A stretch of DNA of 64,000 nt from DAOUJI01 sp965219565. Lineage in GTDB: Bacteria; Chloroflexota; Dehalococcoidia; Lucifugimonadales; JAGWBF01. The translations under genes and the position numbers were made by a program. The notes below the pieces were generated by a model that saw only the letters and a list, made by a program, of their open reading frames with translations, ran no database searches and was not told the DNA's origin. Of the stretch, positions 15,423-25,004 are shown piece by piece (the first letter of the stretch is position 1; the number at the start of each line of letters is the position of its first letter). The stretch is from assembly GCA_965219565.1 (NCBI GenBank), contig OZ244780.1:1860001-1924000 (forward strand), read 5' to 3'.

Positions 15423-16796
15423 CTAAGGGCTGACGGCGGTGGATTCCGGGCGGGGCGCGAAGGCCGCCGCCTTACTTTGAGGCTCACCAAGGAGCAGATA
15501 GAAGCAGGACCCCAAGAAACTGACTGCCGCCACGGTCAGGAAGGGCCAGTAGAAGCTGCCGGTGGCGTCATATCCGAATCCGGCCAGCAACGGCGCAATC
15601 AGCAGGACTATGTTCATGGGCACCATCGACATACCCGTGATGCTGGCGAATGCTTTGCGCCCGAAATAGACTCCCCGCACCGAGGAGGTCGGGCTTGTCC
15701 TGCCTCCCCAACCTATGCCCATCAGCACGGCGAAAACGAACGCCATAGGAACGCTGTCAAAGACCGTAAGCACCACGATAGCCAGCGACTGAAACGCCGC
15801 GAACCAGAAGAGTGAATACCGGATGGGGAGCCGGTCGGACAACAAACCGCCCACCAGCGTAAAAAAAGCAGCCACTCCCATCATGGTGGCGCTCACGAAC
15901 CCAACTGTGGTCAGGTTGAACTGCCGGTCGTCCAGCAAAAGTCCTAGGTGGATCATTACGGTTACGTTGACCGTGGCGCCAAAGGCATGGCCAAGGGAGA
16001 TTAGCCAAAAAGACCTGGTCTGAATCGCCTCCCACATGGAAAAGTCGGACTCTTCGTCTCCTGGGGCGGTGTTGTGCTGAGCTTGATCGGCGGGAACCGG
16101 CGGCCTCTCGGGATCTCCGTCGGGACGCTGTCCGTACTCCGCCGGCCTGTTGCGTATCATGAGCGATATGGGAACCGCGGCGATCAATGTAAACACCCCT
16201 ATGATTGCGGCTACTTCCCGCCACCGGTCCAGCCCGTGGTCATCGGGGTCGATGCTCCATCCAAGGAGAGGCGGCACGACCACCCCGCCTATGTAGAAGC
16301 CCTCCATGGAAATAGCCATTGCCAGAGAGCGTTTGCGGTGGAACCAGTGATTGAGCGCCGTCATCATCGGAAGCCAGGTGCCGATGCCGCCCCCCATCCC
16401 CATGATGACGAAGGAGAGATAGAACATCCAAAGGCTCTGCACCTGGCTGAAGAGCAGGAACCCTCCACCCATGATCCACAGCCCGAAGAGCGCCATCCAC
16501 CGGGGTCCCAACTTGTCCACCAGGTACCCGCCGATGGGACCCATGACGGAGCCCTCAGCCCTCTGGAACGACCATGCCAGTGCAAGTGGTCCTCCGCTCC
16601 ATCCGAATCTCTGCCTCAAGACCACGTTCCACACGGGCATTCCCGCAAACAGCGGGCCTGTTCCCAATATCATCACGACGGCGCCGATTCCCACCAGCCA
16701 CCATCCGTAGAAGACGCCTCGGACGTCGGGCAGAGAGCGGAGGGACATCCTTAGCTGTGCCAAGAGGTTCCCATGGACTGCTTCACTGGCGGGCAT
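15423..16796 (-). CDS. MFS transporter (monocarboxylate/OFA-like)
   Basis: 457 residues with about twelve membrane helices; the first helix begins at GVFYGWWLVGIGAVVMI. The segments QRFGWSGGPLALAWSFQRAEG and GPIGGYLVDKLGPRW fit the loop 2-3 signature of the facilitator superfamily. The start at 16796 is uncertain: a second ATG at 16748 would still keep helix 1. Organic anions are common substrates of this subfamily, but nothing in the sequence fixes it. Confidence 0.8.
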   Translation of the reverse strand: MPASEAVHGNLLAQLRMSLRSLPDVRGVFYGWWLVGIGAVVMILGTGPLFAGMPVWNVVLRQRFGWSGGPLALAWSFQRAEGSVMGPIGGYLVDKLGPRWMALFGLWIMGGGFLLFSQVQSLWMFYLSFVIMGMGGGIGTWLPMMTALNHWFHRKRSLAMAISMEGFYIGGVVVPPLLGWSIDPDDHGLDRWREVAAIIGVFTLIAAVPISLMIRNRPAEYGQRPDGDPERPPVPADQAQHNTAPGDEESDFSMWEAIQTRSFWLISLGHAFGATVNVTVMIHLGLLLDDRQFNLTTVGFVSATMMGVAAFFTLVGGLLSDRLPIRYSLFWFAAFQSLAIVVLTVFDSVPMAFVFAVLMGIGWGGRTSPTSSVRGVYFGRKAFASITGMSMVPMNIVLLIAPLLAGFGYDATGSFYWPFLTVAAVSFLGSCFYLLLGEPQSKAAAFAPRPESTAVSP

Positions 16797-16910
16797 CCAG
16801 CATTGAGCGCCAAAGAGGGCCTTTCAGCCGGCTTTGTTTGCTCCGTGGATGGCGGCGTTGAGGCGGAGTATGTATAGCGAGCGGTTACGGACAATGGGTT
16901 CCGAAGAGCG

Positions 16911-18011
16911 TCACAAGTTGAACTGGGCCTCGACCCAGTCGCGTTCCTTAACGTAGACCTGGATGCGGCTGGCGGTCGACTCCAAGACCATGATGCGGCC
17001 TTCGGCGTCAACTCTGACCGTCGTGGGCCTTCTGAAGTGCCGCTCGACCGAGGTGTCGGCCCTTTTTCTGGCGATCTGCTGCTCCGGTTTCGCGTTAACC
17101 TTGGCCTGGGTCCAAGCCGAAAGCTCAGTCGCGTCGCCCTCGAACCGGTGCAAGAAGCTCCCGTCCGGTTCATAGACGATTAACTGGTGGATCTCCCAGT
17201 CGGTGACATACACGTCGCCGTCGCTGTCCACGGCGACGCTGGACGGGCGGTGAAGCTCTCCCTCTCCGGAGCCGGGCGCGCCGAAGCTGGCAAGGAAGTC
17301 GCCGTCTGGGGAGAACTTTTGCACCCGCGAGTTCCTCCAGTCGGCCACGTATACGTTGTTTTCTCTGTCCACGGTCAGGTGCCAGGGGAGGTTGAACTTT
17401 CCCTCGTCGCTTCCGAAACCGCCCCAGTTACGCAGGAACCGGCCATCCTTAGTGAAAACCTGTATCCGGTGGTTGTAGGTGTCCGAAATGTACAAGGTGT
17501 CTTCTCCGTCGAAGGCCATGCCCGTGGGACCGTTAAGCTCTCCGTCCCGAGTGGCGTCGCGGTCGCCCACCTTCTTCAGATACAGGTCAAAGTGGATGCC
17601 CCACGTGTTCGGAGCTGGAAAGACCATGTCGCCGAGGCCTCCGCCACCGGGCATGTCGGCTCCCCAGCTTCCTACAGGATTTCCGTCTTCGTCGAAGATG
17701 TATATGCCGTTGGTGTATTCGTCCGCGACGTACACGTTCCCGACGCTGTCTACGGCCACGCCGCTGGGGAAGGGTCCTCTCCCCTCCAGGTAGTCCAATC
17801 CTCGGCTGTCCCAGAGCAGCTGGGAGTCCAAGGTGAATTTTGTGATGCCCTGGCTAGGCAAGAACTCGTACCCCTTGCTTATTACGTACAAGGTCCGGTC
17901 CGGCCCCAGGGCGAAGTCCGACGGGAAGAATAAGCCGGCCCCGTTGAGGCCCACGCCTCCGAGGCAATACTCGTAGTTGAACGTCCTGCCCCGTACGTGT
18001 TTCGTGAACAT
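16911..18011 (-). CDS. NHL-repeat beta-propeller protein, locus A
   Basis: 366 residues; GGGGAG before the ATG. About six NHL repeats, each with the phrase DSxGNVYVADxxNxRIQVF (PSGVAVDSVGNVYVADEYT, LTVDRENNVYVADWRNS, SSVAVDSDGDVYVTDWEIH). There is no signal peptide. It lies 63 nt downstream of a DUF1800 gene in the same direction; the same pair recurs at 32.4-35.0 kb with conserved N- and C-terminal phrases (VRGR near the N-terminus and a C-terminal QVYVKE...VEAQFNL). NHL propellers act as binding scaffolds or lyases or lactonases. Function unknown. Confidence 0.85.
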   Translation of the reverse strand: MFTKHVRGRTFNYEYCLGGVGLNGAGLFFPSDFALGPDRTLYVISKGYEFLPSQGITKFTLDSQLLWDSRGLDYLEGRGPFPSGVAVDSVGNVYVADEYTNGIYIFDEDGNPVGSWGADMPGGGGLGDMVFPAPNTWGIHFDLYLKKVGDRDATRDGELNGPTGMAFDGEDTLYISDTYNHRIQVFTKDGRFLRNWGGFGSDEGKFNLPWHLTVDRENNVYVADWRNSRVQKFSPDGDFLASFGAPGSGEGELHRPSSVAVDSDGDVYVTDWEIHQLIVYEPDGSFLHRFEGDATELSAWTQAKVNAKPEQQIARKRADTSVERHFRRPTTVRVDAEGRIMVLESTASRIQVYVKERDWVEAQFNL

Positions 18012-18074
18012 GGCTCCCCCTTTACAGGCGCCTGGAGATGAGCGGCTCTGGTTTAGCCCGATGATGCTGTGCCA

Positions 18075-19481
18075 TCAAGCAAACTGGTACTCCCTGGTGG
18101 AGGCTATCAGACCGAACATGTCTCCCACCCTGCGGGTGGATGTCTGCACTTCCTCCTCGGTGTCCCACTTCAGACCGCCGTCTCGGCGGGCCATGGATGC
18201 CAGCTGCTCCCGGGTCGTGTCCAGCGTCTCCAGGGGCCCAAGCAGGTCCAGGCAAAGGTCTACGAAGGCATCGGGTTCCAGGGCGCCTCTATCGCGAATT
18301 CTCTGCACCAGCGCCTTTACACCGGGGTATCCGACGTTGGACAGGGCGTCGGCGCAGAAGTTTATCCGGCGCACAAGGGAGCCGCTGTCGATCCACTCGG
18401 CCCCGAAATGCCATCCCTCCACGCTGGGCGGATCGCAGAGGAACTGGCCCATGTAGGTGCATTCCTGGCCTAGAGGCTCAAGGCCGGGCCTGGGATAAAT
18501 GAAGTCTCCGACCAGCCTCATGGTTCCCGCCACCACTTCAGCCGGGCTCTTGACCCGTTGGAAGCGCGCCTCCTTGAAGAAGTCGGAGTTGAAGAGCATT
18601 CGCAGCGTGTCCCTTATCAAATAGTCCGACGCAACGAAGGCGTCTCCGATGACATTCACCGCCACCGGGTCCCGTGGGGGCGTGTGGAGCCATGACGGGA
18701 CTTGGGTCTCGTCGGCTACGAAGTAATTGTAGAGGTGCCTGGCAATGAACCGGACCGTGGCGGGCTGCCGGATGATGATGTCTATTACGTCCTCGCCGTT
18801 GAAGCGGCCTCGGTGTCCCAGGAAATTCTTCTCCCCGTCGTCGTGGTCGTGGGGCCGGTATTCGAAGTTCCACAGGAACCTGCCCAAACCGATGGAGGGG
18901 GGCTTGGGGGCTATGGTCCATCCTGTGAAGGCGCGGGCGCACTCGAACACGTCCTCTTCCGTGTAGTTTCCCTGTCCCATGGAGAAGAGCTCCAGGAGCT
19001 CACGGCCCCAGTTCTCGTTGAGTTGGTCCTTGGAGTTGTAGTTGTTGTCCAGCCAGTAGATCATCGCTGGGTTCTTTGCAAGATCTACTAGCAGTTCCCT
19101 GTAGTTGCCCAAGCCCTTGCTGCGGAACATGTTCAACTGCCGCGCCATTTCCTGTGGATTGTCCAGCTTGGCGTTGCCGGTGGCGAACACCATGTGCCAG
19201 AACAGAGAGATTTTCTCTTCCAGCGGCCTGGGGTTGTTGATAAGGTAAAAGATGTGGCGGGAGCTTGAGCTGGGAGGCCCGAAACCGGCCTCCATGAAAG
19301 GATAGGTCCTCAGAAGCAGCTCCGGATTCATGGGAGGGACTCCGTGTCCGTCGGGGTCCAGAAGCTCTTCAACAGTCTCCTCGTACCCCTTGGCGACCCT
19401 TGTTTCGAGCTCGTCGCGGCTGGCTCCGAATCCAGCTCTTCGCATAAGGTGGGCCATTAGGGCCAAGTCTGCATTTGCCAT
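18075..19481 (-). CDS. DUF1800 family protein, locus A
   Basis: 468 residues, nearly the full family length. Hallmarks: ALMAHLMRRAGFGAS at the N-terminus, KISLFWHMVFATG, QLNMFRSKGLGNYRELL, NPAMIYWLDN, NENWGRELLELFSMG and YTEEDVFECARAFTGW. DUF1800 proteins are usually paired with DUF1501 proteins, and many are exported; this one has no signal peptide and its partner is an NHL propeller. About 60% of residues look shared with the locus B copy by eye. AGGAGAG precedes the ATG at about 10 nt. Confidence 0.88.
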   Translation of the reverse strand: MANADLALMAHLMRRAGFGASRDELETRVAKGYEETVEELLDPDGHGVPPMNPELLLRTYPFMEAGFGPPSSSSRHIFYLINNPRPLEEKISLFWHMVFATGNAKLDNPQEMARQLNMFRSKGLGNYRELLVDLAKNPAMIYWLDNNYNSKDQLNENWGRELLELFSMGQGNYTEEDVFECARAFTGWTIAPKPPSIGLGRFLWNFEYRPHDHDDGEKNFLGHRGRFNGEDVIDIIIRQPATVRFIARHLYNYFVADETQVPSWLHTPPRDPVAVNVIGDAFVASDYLIRDTLRMLFNSDFFKEARFQRVKSPAEVVAGTMRLVGDFIYPRPGLEPLGQECTYMGQFLCDPPSVEGWHFGAEWIDSGSLVRRINFCADALSNVGYPGVKALVQRIRDRGALEPDAFVDLCLDLLGPLETLDTTREQLASMARRDGGLKWDTEEEVQTSTRRVGDMFGLIASTREYQFA

Positions 19482-19677
19482 AGCCGTCGCTCTCCTATAA
19501 CGGTTGGATAGACCAGGCGTGGGCGCTTGCCCAGATATTCGTCTAGGGATAGCATACTACAACGGCCTGTACGGTGCATCCATCCGACGAGAGTTTTCGG
19601 GACAAGGACGTGGACCGGCTGCGCCGACCTACATCACATAAGAGCGGTTGACGCTCTAAAATTGAGGAGTCGCTGTT

Positions 19678-20445
19678 ATGGACCGGTTGTTCGACCTGAC
19701 TGGCAAGGCTGCTATAGTCACCGGCGGCAACGGCGGATTGGGATTGGCGATGGCGCTGGGACTCGCGGGAGCGGGAGCGGACATAGCCGTCGCTGCCCGC
19801 AACCAGGAAAAGACGGATAAAGCTCTGCCACAAATCGAGGCCCTGGGAGTAAGGGCGGTGGGGATCACTGCCGACGTGACCCAGGAGTCGGACATACGCC
19901 GGATGGTCGGCGAAACCCACGACGCTTTTGGTAGGGTGGACATACTGGTGAACAATGCGGGCACAGTAGTCCGGAAAGCCCCCGAAGACATCAGCGCCGA
20001 GGAGTGGGACTGGGTATTGGACGTCAACCTCCGTGGCGCATTTCTGGCCGCTAAAGAGGTCTATCCCCACATGAAGGAACAGGGAGGCGGCAAGATCATC
20101 AACATTGGCTCAATGTTCTCGCTGTTCGGCGGAGGGGGGAGCGGCGCCGCCTACTCTTCCAGCAAGGGGGGCATTGTCCAGCTGTCCAAGAGCCTTGCCG
20201 TCGCATGGGCTAAGGACAACATCCAGTCCAATGCCGTATTGCCCGGATGGTTCATGACCGATCTGGCCTCGGACATCCCAGTCAAACAACCGGAGCGATA
20301 CGACCTGATCAGCCGCCGAATACCGGCGCAGCATTGGGGTGACCCGAACGACCTTCAGGGGGTCGCCGTCTTCCTGTCGGCAAAGGCTTCGGACTACATC
20401 ACCGGGTCGGTCATTACTGTAGATGGGGGCTATTCGATAATGTGA
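19678..20445 (+). CDS. short-chain dehydrogenase/reductase (KduD-like)
   Basis: 255 residues. Classical SDR: TGGNGGLG (15-22) for NAD(P), NNAG (92-95), catalytic Ser145, Tyr159 and Lys163 (YSSSK), and the C-terminal ITGSVITVDGGYSIM. Overall layout resembles 2-deoxy-D-gluconate 3-dehydrogenases and 3-oxoacyl reductases; substrate not determined. GAGGAG precedes the ATG. The gene is divergent from DUF1800 locus A and convergent with the antiporter. Confidence 0.87.
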   Translation: MDRLFDLTGKAAIVTGGNGGLGLAMALGLAGAGADIAVAARNQEKTDKALPQIEALGVRAVGITADVTQESDIRRMVGETHDAFGRVDILVNNAGTVVRKAPEDISAEEWDWVLDVNLRGAFLAAKEVYPHMKEQGGGKIINIGSMFSLFGGGGSGAAYSSSKGGIVQLSKSLAVAWAKDNIQSNAVLPGWFMTDLASDIPVKQPERYDLISRRIPAQHWGDPNDLQGVAVFLSAKASDYITGSVITVDGGYSIM

Positions 20446-20457
20446 GCCTGGCTGCCT

Positions 20458-22245
20458 TTAATCGACGTTCCACGGCCTGTCGGCTCTTCTTCGCGTGGGC
20501 CGGTCGCCAGCGTCGGTCAACCTCGAGGACGAGCTTTCTTTGCCAGGCCCGAATTGCAGGTCTTTCTTCAACAGTTCCACCAGTCCGTCAACTTGATCAG
20601 GGTCATCACTGTAACGCATTAGTATTCGGCGAAATATCTCGATACCCGCCTCCATCTCAGGCCACACAACGTCTGTCACCCCCAAACGGATAAAACGCTC
20701 GCCCTCGTCCCGCCAGCCGACCCTGGCGACGATGTCCAAGTCCGGGTTCATCCTAAGCCCGTGCTGGGCCGCCACCCAGGAGGAAGCCAAGTCGCCAGTG
20801 CTAATGATCATCATACGGGCGTTCTTAACTCCGGCCGCTTCCAGGACTACTTCACTGCTTACGGAGCCGTTGATGGCGTGTTGGCCTCGGCTACGGTATC
20901 GGGACACGATGGCGGGGTCCAGATCGATCGCTGAGTAGGGGATGTTTTGACGTTCCAGGACCAACGCCACCAAGGACCCCAACCTTCCCAGACCGCATAC
21001 TACTACGTGGTCCTCCAACAGGGCCCTGGAGCCACGAATGCGTTCGGTCTCGGCGCCGTAGGGCTGGAAGATGACAAATTTCTGGCCCACTGACAGCAGT
21101 GCCCTGTGTCCAGCGGCTATGACGCCGGGAGTCAACGCCATAGTCACCACGGCGGACACCACCACCAGCGACAGGAAGTTGGAGTCTACGATTCCTCTGC
21201 CTGCGGCTGACTCGGCCAGCAAGAAGCTGAACTCCCCAACTTGCACTACTCCCACGCCTGTCAGGAGCGCTGTGTAAGGCAAATATCCAAACCCACGCAT
21301 CAACGCCGCCACCAGTATGAACTTCACTACTATGGCGAAGGCGGCTGTGGCTGCCACCAGCCACCAGTTGTCGATAAGATAGGTCCAGTCCACCAACATC
21401 CCGAGGGAAACGAAGAACAGAGCCGCGAAAGTGTCTCTGAGCGGGATGACCTCTGACAGGGCCCGGTGTCCGTACTCGGACTCGCTGAGCAACGCTCCCG
21501 CGACGAAGGCCCCCACAGCCGCCGACAATCCAGCCAACTCCGTGATGGCGGACATGGCGAAGGTCAGCGCCACAACTGTCAGGATAAACGCCTCCCTAGA
21601 CCCAAAGTGGGCGACCAACCTGAGCAGCAGCGGCAACCCCTTCCACCCAAGGAGTCCCATGACAGCCAGCACCGCGATGGCTTTGCCCAGGCCCACGCCC
21701 ACCTCGGCGATCAGTGAACTGTCTGCCTCCCCCAATGCCGGAAGCACCGCTATCATCGGTATGAAGGCCAAGTCCTGTATCAGTAGAACACCGGTCAGCA
21801 ATCGGCCATGAACGCTGTTGAGTTCACCTCGGTCTATCAGTGTCTTGAGCACCACCATGGTGCTGCTCAACGACAGGACCATTCCAAAAACGACCGACTG
21901 GGCTGGAGTCCAGCCAAGACCGTAACCCAGTGGATAGGCGAGTCCCAACACTCCGACGACCTGTAGAATCCCTCCAAGAATCACAGCCTTTCCCAGCTTT
22001 CGCAGTTCCCTTAAGGACACCTCCACCCCTACTGCAAAAAGGAGAAGCACCACGCCGAATTCGGCCAGTGTCCGCACTGACTCTACGTCACCCACTGCTT
22101 TGAGACCGTGGGGGCCCAGAATCATTCCGACAGCGAGGTAGCCCAGCAGAATCGGGAAACGCGCCAGACGGGCTGCTAGACCGCCGGCGGCGGCCGCCGC
22201 GATTACGGTTGCGATGTCAAGGAATACGCCGTGTTCAAATTCCAT
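20458..22245 (-). CDS. Kef/CPA2-type cation-proton antiporter with RCK domain
   Basis: About 595 residues from ATG 22245; an in-frame TTG at 22278 would add 11. Neither start has a strong ribosome-binding site. The first 390 residues hold about twelve helices of the Na+/H+ exchanger fold (ILLGYLAVGMILGPHGL, GVVLLLFAVGVEVSLRELR, LLIQDLAFIPMIAVLPAL). A TrkA-N/RCK Rossmann domain follows (VVVCGLGRLGSLVALVLE, GxGxxG, then AIDLDP). Such two-part proteins move K+ or Na+ against protons under nucleotide control. A short disordered tail ends the protein. Confidence 0.86.
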   Translation of the reverse strand: MEFEHGVFLDIATVIAAAAAGGLAARLARFPILLGYLAVGMILGPHGLKAVGDVESVRTLAEFGVVLLLFAVGVEVSLRELRKLGKAVILGGILQVVGVLGLAYPLGYGLGWTPAQSVVFGMVLSLSSTMVVLKTLIDRGELNSVHGRLLTGVLLIQDLAFIPMIAVLPALGEADSSLIAEVGVGLGKAIAVLAVMGLLGWKGLPLLLRLVAHFGSREAFILTVVALTFAMSAITELAGLSAAVGAFVAGALLSESEYGHRALSEVIPLRDTFAALFFVSLGMLVDWTYLIDNWWLVAATAAFAIVVKFILVAALMRGFGYLPYTALLTGVGVVQVGEFSFLLAESAAGRGIVDSNFLSLVVVSAVVTMALTPGVIAAGHRALLSVGQKFVIFQPYGAETERIRGSRALLEDHVVVCGLGRLGSLVALVLERQNIPYSAIDLDPAIVSRYRSRGQHAINGSVSSEVVLEAAGVKNARMMIISTGDLASSWVAAQHGLRMNPDLDIVARVGWRDEGERFIRLGVTDVVWPEMEAGIEIFRRILMRYSDDPDQVDGLVELLKKDLQFGPGKESSSSRLTDAGDRPTRRRADRPWNVD

Positions 22246-22437
22246 ATCGTTGTGGGGGGAATCAAGGGCTGCTTCCAATTATCCCTGTTTTGAACTTGCT
22301 CTGAAAATAAACGGTGAGCTTGGAATCGACGTGTTTTGAACTCCTGATCCTCCAGACGGAGCTTGGAAGCCCCTTTCGCTTACCGCGGGAAACAGTGAAG
22401 ATTCCGGCTATAGCTGGTACAGTAGCCCTCGAAACCT

Positions 22438-23730
22438 ATGAAACAAGACAGCCAGGCGCCCAGTCCGCCCACCAAACTTCCCCCGGAGAGCCGCAATCGA
22501 GTAAGGACCTTTGCGTCGCTGGCCCACAGGGACTACCGCTTCCTGTTCGCAGGCAACCTCTTCAACAACATGGCCCTCTGGCTCCAGCTAATTTCGCTAA
22601 GCTGGCTGACGTGGGAGCTGACGAAGGACCCAGACACAGGTCAGGGTTCCGCCCTGCTCTCCGGGACCGCAGGGGGGCTGAGAGCCCTGCCCACGTTGGT
22701 CATTGGACCATGGGCGGGCGTGTTGGCCGACCGTTTAGACCGCCGTAAACTTCTGACCTGGAGCCAGTTGTTCATGGCGTGCATGGCTCTGGGTTTCGCC
22801 GTCCTGGTGGTCCAGGGCGAGGTGGAAGTCTGGCACGTTTTTCTGTACGCGGCGGTGACCGCTGTTTCCACAGCCATCATACAACCCGCCCGTATGTCCC
22901 TGGTCGCAAACACCGTGCCTCGGCAAGACCTCGGGAACGCGATGGCCCTGTTCGCCATGACGGTTACCAGCATGAGGCTGGCAGGGGCTTTCATTGGCGG
23001 AATGCTCATCAGGTACGCTGGCGTGGAGTGGGCTTTCTTCCTGGAAGGGGGCTGCTACGCCGCGATGGGGCTGCTGCTCATCCCCATGAGGACACCCTAC
23101 TACGAGAAGCCCACGACCATGGGCGCCGGGGCGCTGGCCAACCTGAAGGACGGGATTCGCTACATCTGGACCGAGAACCGCATCATCCTGCACCTGATGG
23201 TCCTTACGCTGATACTGGCTTTCGTGTTCCTGCCCCTGGCTCCTCTTCTTCCGGCCTATGCGGCAGGAGTGCTGGGAGCGGACGCCAACGTCAACGGGTT
23301 CCTGATGGGGAGCATGGGAGTCGGAGGCCTGCTGACCACTTTCGTCATAGCCTCTTTCGCATTCCCGTTTGGAACAGGCAGGTCAGGACTTGTAGCGCTG
23401 GTGTTGGGGTCGGCAATGATTCTGGTGATGGCCCAGTCCGACTGGCTGATGCTGTCCCTCGTCGTAATCGCGGTCATGGGCTGCTGCCAGACCATCTTCA
23501 TAGTGGGCAACATCACCTTGATTCAGGGCATGGTTCCAGACACGTTGAGGGGACGGGTTAGCAGCATTTGGAGTTTGCAGAACGCCCTGAACCCTCTTGC
23601 CATTCTGCTGACCGGGCTTTTCATCGACCTCTACACTGCCCGGGGAGCTTTCACAATAATATCGGCAACCAGCGTCGGGATTTCGCTGTTCTTCCTTGTC
23701 GCGTTCAAGCAGGTGCGCGACCTGAAATAG
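22438..23730 (+). CDS. MFS transporter (EntS/MFS_3-like), copy 1
   Basis: 430 residues, about twelve helices. After an N-terminal Pro-rich tail come FASLAHRDYRFLFAGNLFNN and the signature GPWAGVLADRLDRRKLL (loop 2-3). The second half has the matching but weaker GLVALVLGSAM and RGRVSSIWSLQNALNPLA. This is the group containing enterobactin exporter EntS and many uncharacterised drug exporters. It shares the group with the gene at 25005-26255. Confidence 0.82.
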   Translation: MKQDSQAPSPPTKLPPESRNRVRTFASLAHRDYRFLFAGNLFNNMALWLQLISLSWLTWELTKDPDTGQGSALLSGTAGGLRALPTLVIGPWAGVLADRLDRRKLLTWSQLFMACMALGFAVLVVQGEVEVWHVFLYAAVTAVSTAIIQPARMSLVANTVPRQDLGNAMALFAMTVTSMRLAGAFIGGMLIRYAGVEWAFFLEGGCYAAMGLLLIPMRTPYYEKPTTMGAGALANLKDGIRYIWTENRIILHLMVLTLILAFVFLPLAPLLPAYAAGVLGADANVNGFLMGSMGVGGLLTTFVIASFAFPFGTGRSGLVALVLGSAMILVMAQSDWLMLSLVVIAVMGCCQTIFIVGNITLIQGMVPDTLRGRVSSIWSLQNALNPLAILLTGLFIDLYTARGAFTIISATSVGISLFFLVAFKQVRDLK

Positions 23731-23778
23731 GGCGGCAACCGTTCGACCCCCTGGGGCGCCGGAGTGTATACCGCCCAT

Positions 23779-24807
23779 TCAGAAGGTAAGGATCACCTTG
23801 CCAGTCTTGCCGGAGTCGAACAATTGGTAAGCCTCCCTGACCTCGTCCAGAGAGAAGGTGTGGGTGATGTGGTTTTTCAGGGGAACCTCACGCTCCACCA
23901 CGAAGTTGGCCGCTTCTGCGAGTCCGGACAGGCTCATTGTCCAGGACCCGTAAATCGTCAACTGCTTGTGGATGATTTGCTCGCTCACGTCGAAAACGGT
24001 GGGGTTGCCCTCGCCTACGAAGCAGACCCTGCCCCACAACGCTACGCTGTCCAGGGCATTGTGCCGAACCGGGGCCAGACCTGTGGCGTCCAGGACGGCG
24101 CCGGGTCCCTCGCCGCTGGTTAGGTCACGAAGCGCTTTCACCACGTCGTCCTTACTGGAGTCTACAACCGCGTCGGCCCCCAGACGCCTGGCCAGTTCCA
24201 GACGTTCGGGCACAACGTCCACAGCCAGGACGCGGACGCCCATAGCCTTGGCGAAAATAGTCCCGCTCAGTCCAACCGGCCCCTGCCCGAATATCGCCAG
24301 AGTGTCCATGCCGGTCAGGTTGAGCCGCTTGAGACCGAAGAAGGCCGTGCCCGACCCGCAGGCGAGAGCGGCTCCCTCTTCGAAGCTGACTTCATCCGGA
24401 AGAGGCACACAGGTTGAGGCCGGACACAACAGGTAGTCCTCGTGGCCTCCGTTCTTGGAGCTGCCGTATCCCTCCCGGCCCACCATGCACATCTGTGTGT
24501 AGCCGATGCGGCACATCTTGCATACGTTGCAGCCCGAGTAGTGGTGCATCATCACCCGGTCGCCCACTTTGAGGCTGGTGACTCCCGGTCCGACTTCTGC
24601 TATTACGCCGCAGGGTTCATGGCCCCCAACCGCCAGCTTCTCCGGGTCGCCCCTATCGGCCTTGGGCACGTGGTACCAGGCCCTCAAGTCGCTGCCGCAG
24701 AGGCCGGACGCTTTTATGGCGATGACTGCCTCGTCGGGCCCGGGTGTAGGGTCCGGAAGTTCCCTAAGTTCTATCTCGCTGTCTCCGAGAAAAATAGCTC
24801 CTCGCAT
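23779..24807 (-). CDS. zinc-dependent medium-chain dehydrogenase
   Basis: 342 residues; GAGGTGATG close to the ATG. Catalytic zinc residues Cys37 (GLCGSD), His63 and Glu64 (GHEPCG); structural zinc Cys93, Cys96, Cys99 and Cys107. Nucleotide site IFGQGPVGLSG with DVVPERLELA, Asp-terminated, which suggests NAD+. Resembles sorbitol/threonine dehydrogenase-like members. Substrate unknown. Convergent with the upstream MFS gene. Confidence 0.87.
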   Translation of the reverse strand: MRGAIFLGDSEIELRELPDPTPGPDEAVIAIKASGLCGSDLRAWYHVPKADRGDPEKLAVGGHEPCGVIAEVGPGVTSLKVGDRVMMHHYSGCNVCKMCRIGYTQMCMVGREGYGSSKNGGHEDYLLCPASTCVPLPDEVSFEEGAALACGSGTAFFGLKRLNLTGMDTLAIFGQGPVGLSGTIFAKAMGVRVLAVDVVPERLELARRLGADAVVDSSKDDVVKALRDLTSGEGPGAVLDATGLAPVRHNALDSVALWGRVCFVGEGNPTVFDVSEQIIHKQLTIYGSWTMSLSGLAEAANFVVEREVPLKNHITHTFSLDEVREAYQLFDSGKTGKVILTF

Positions 24808-25004
24808 GACATCACCTCATAATCGCCGAAGATACGACTGCCGTCCGGTACGCGCGGGCCGCAGCGTCCGTGGGACCCATTATACGGGATATGGGCGTGT
24901 TCAACCTTGTCTCCCTGAATCTATCTGAAGTCCCTTATACTAGGGCCGGTCGATTCCCAAAGGCGTTGGGCACATGGACGCTGAGAGCAGACTCTATAGA
25001 GACG

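Noticed and set aside
15162..15815. Long open frame across the SMP-30/MFS junction
   Set aside because: It is a shadow of the two real genes, rich in Arg/Gly/Pro and without family motifs.
24870..25004. 45-residue N-terminal extension of the second MFS_3 protein
   Set aside because: It is not membrane-like, has no ribosome-binding site and homology starts at the later ATG.
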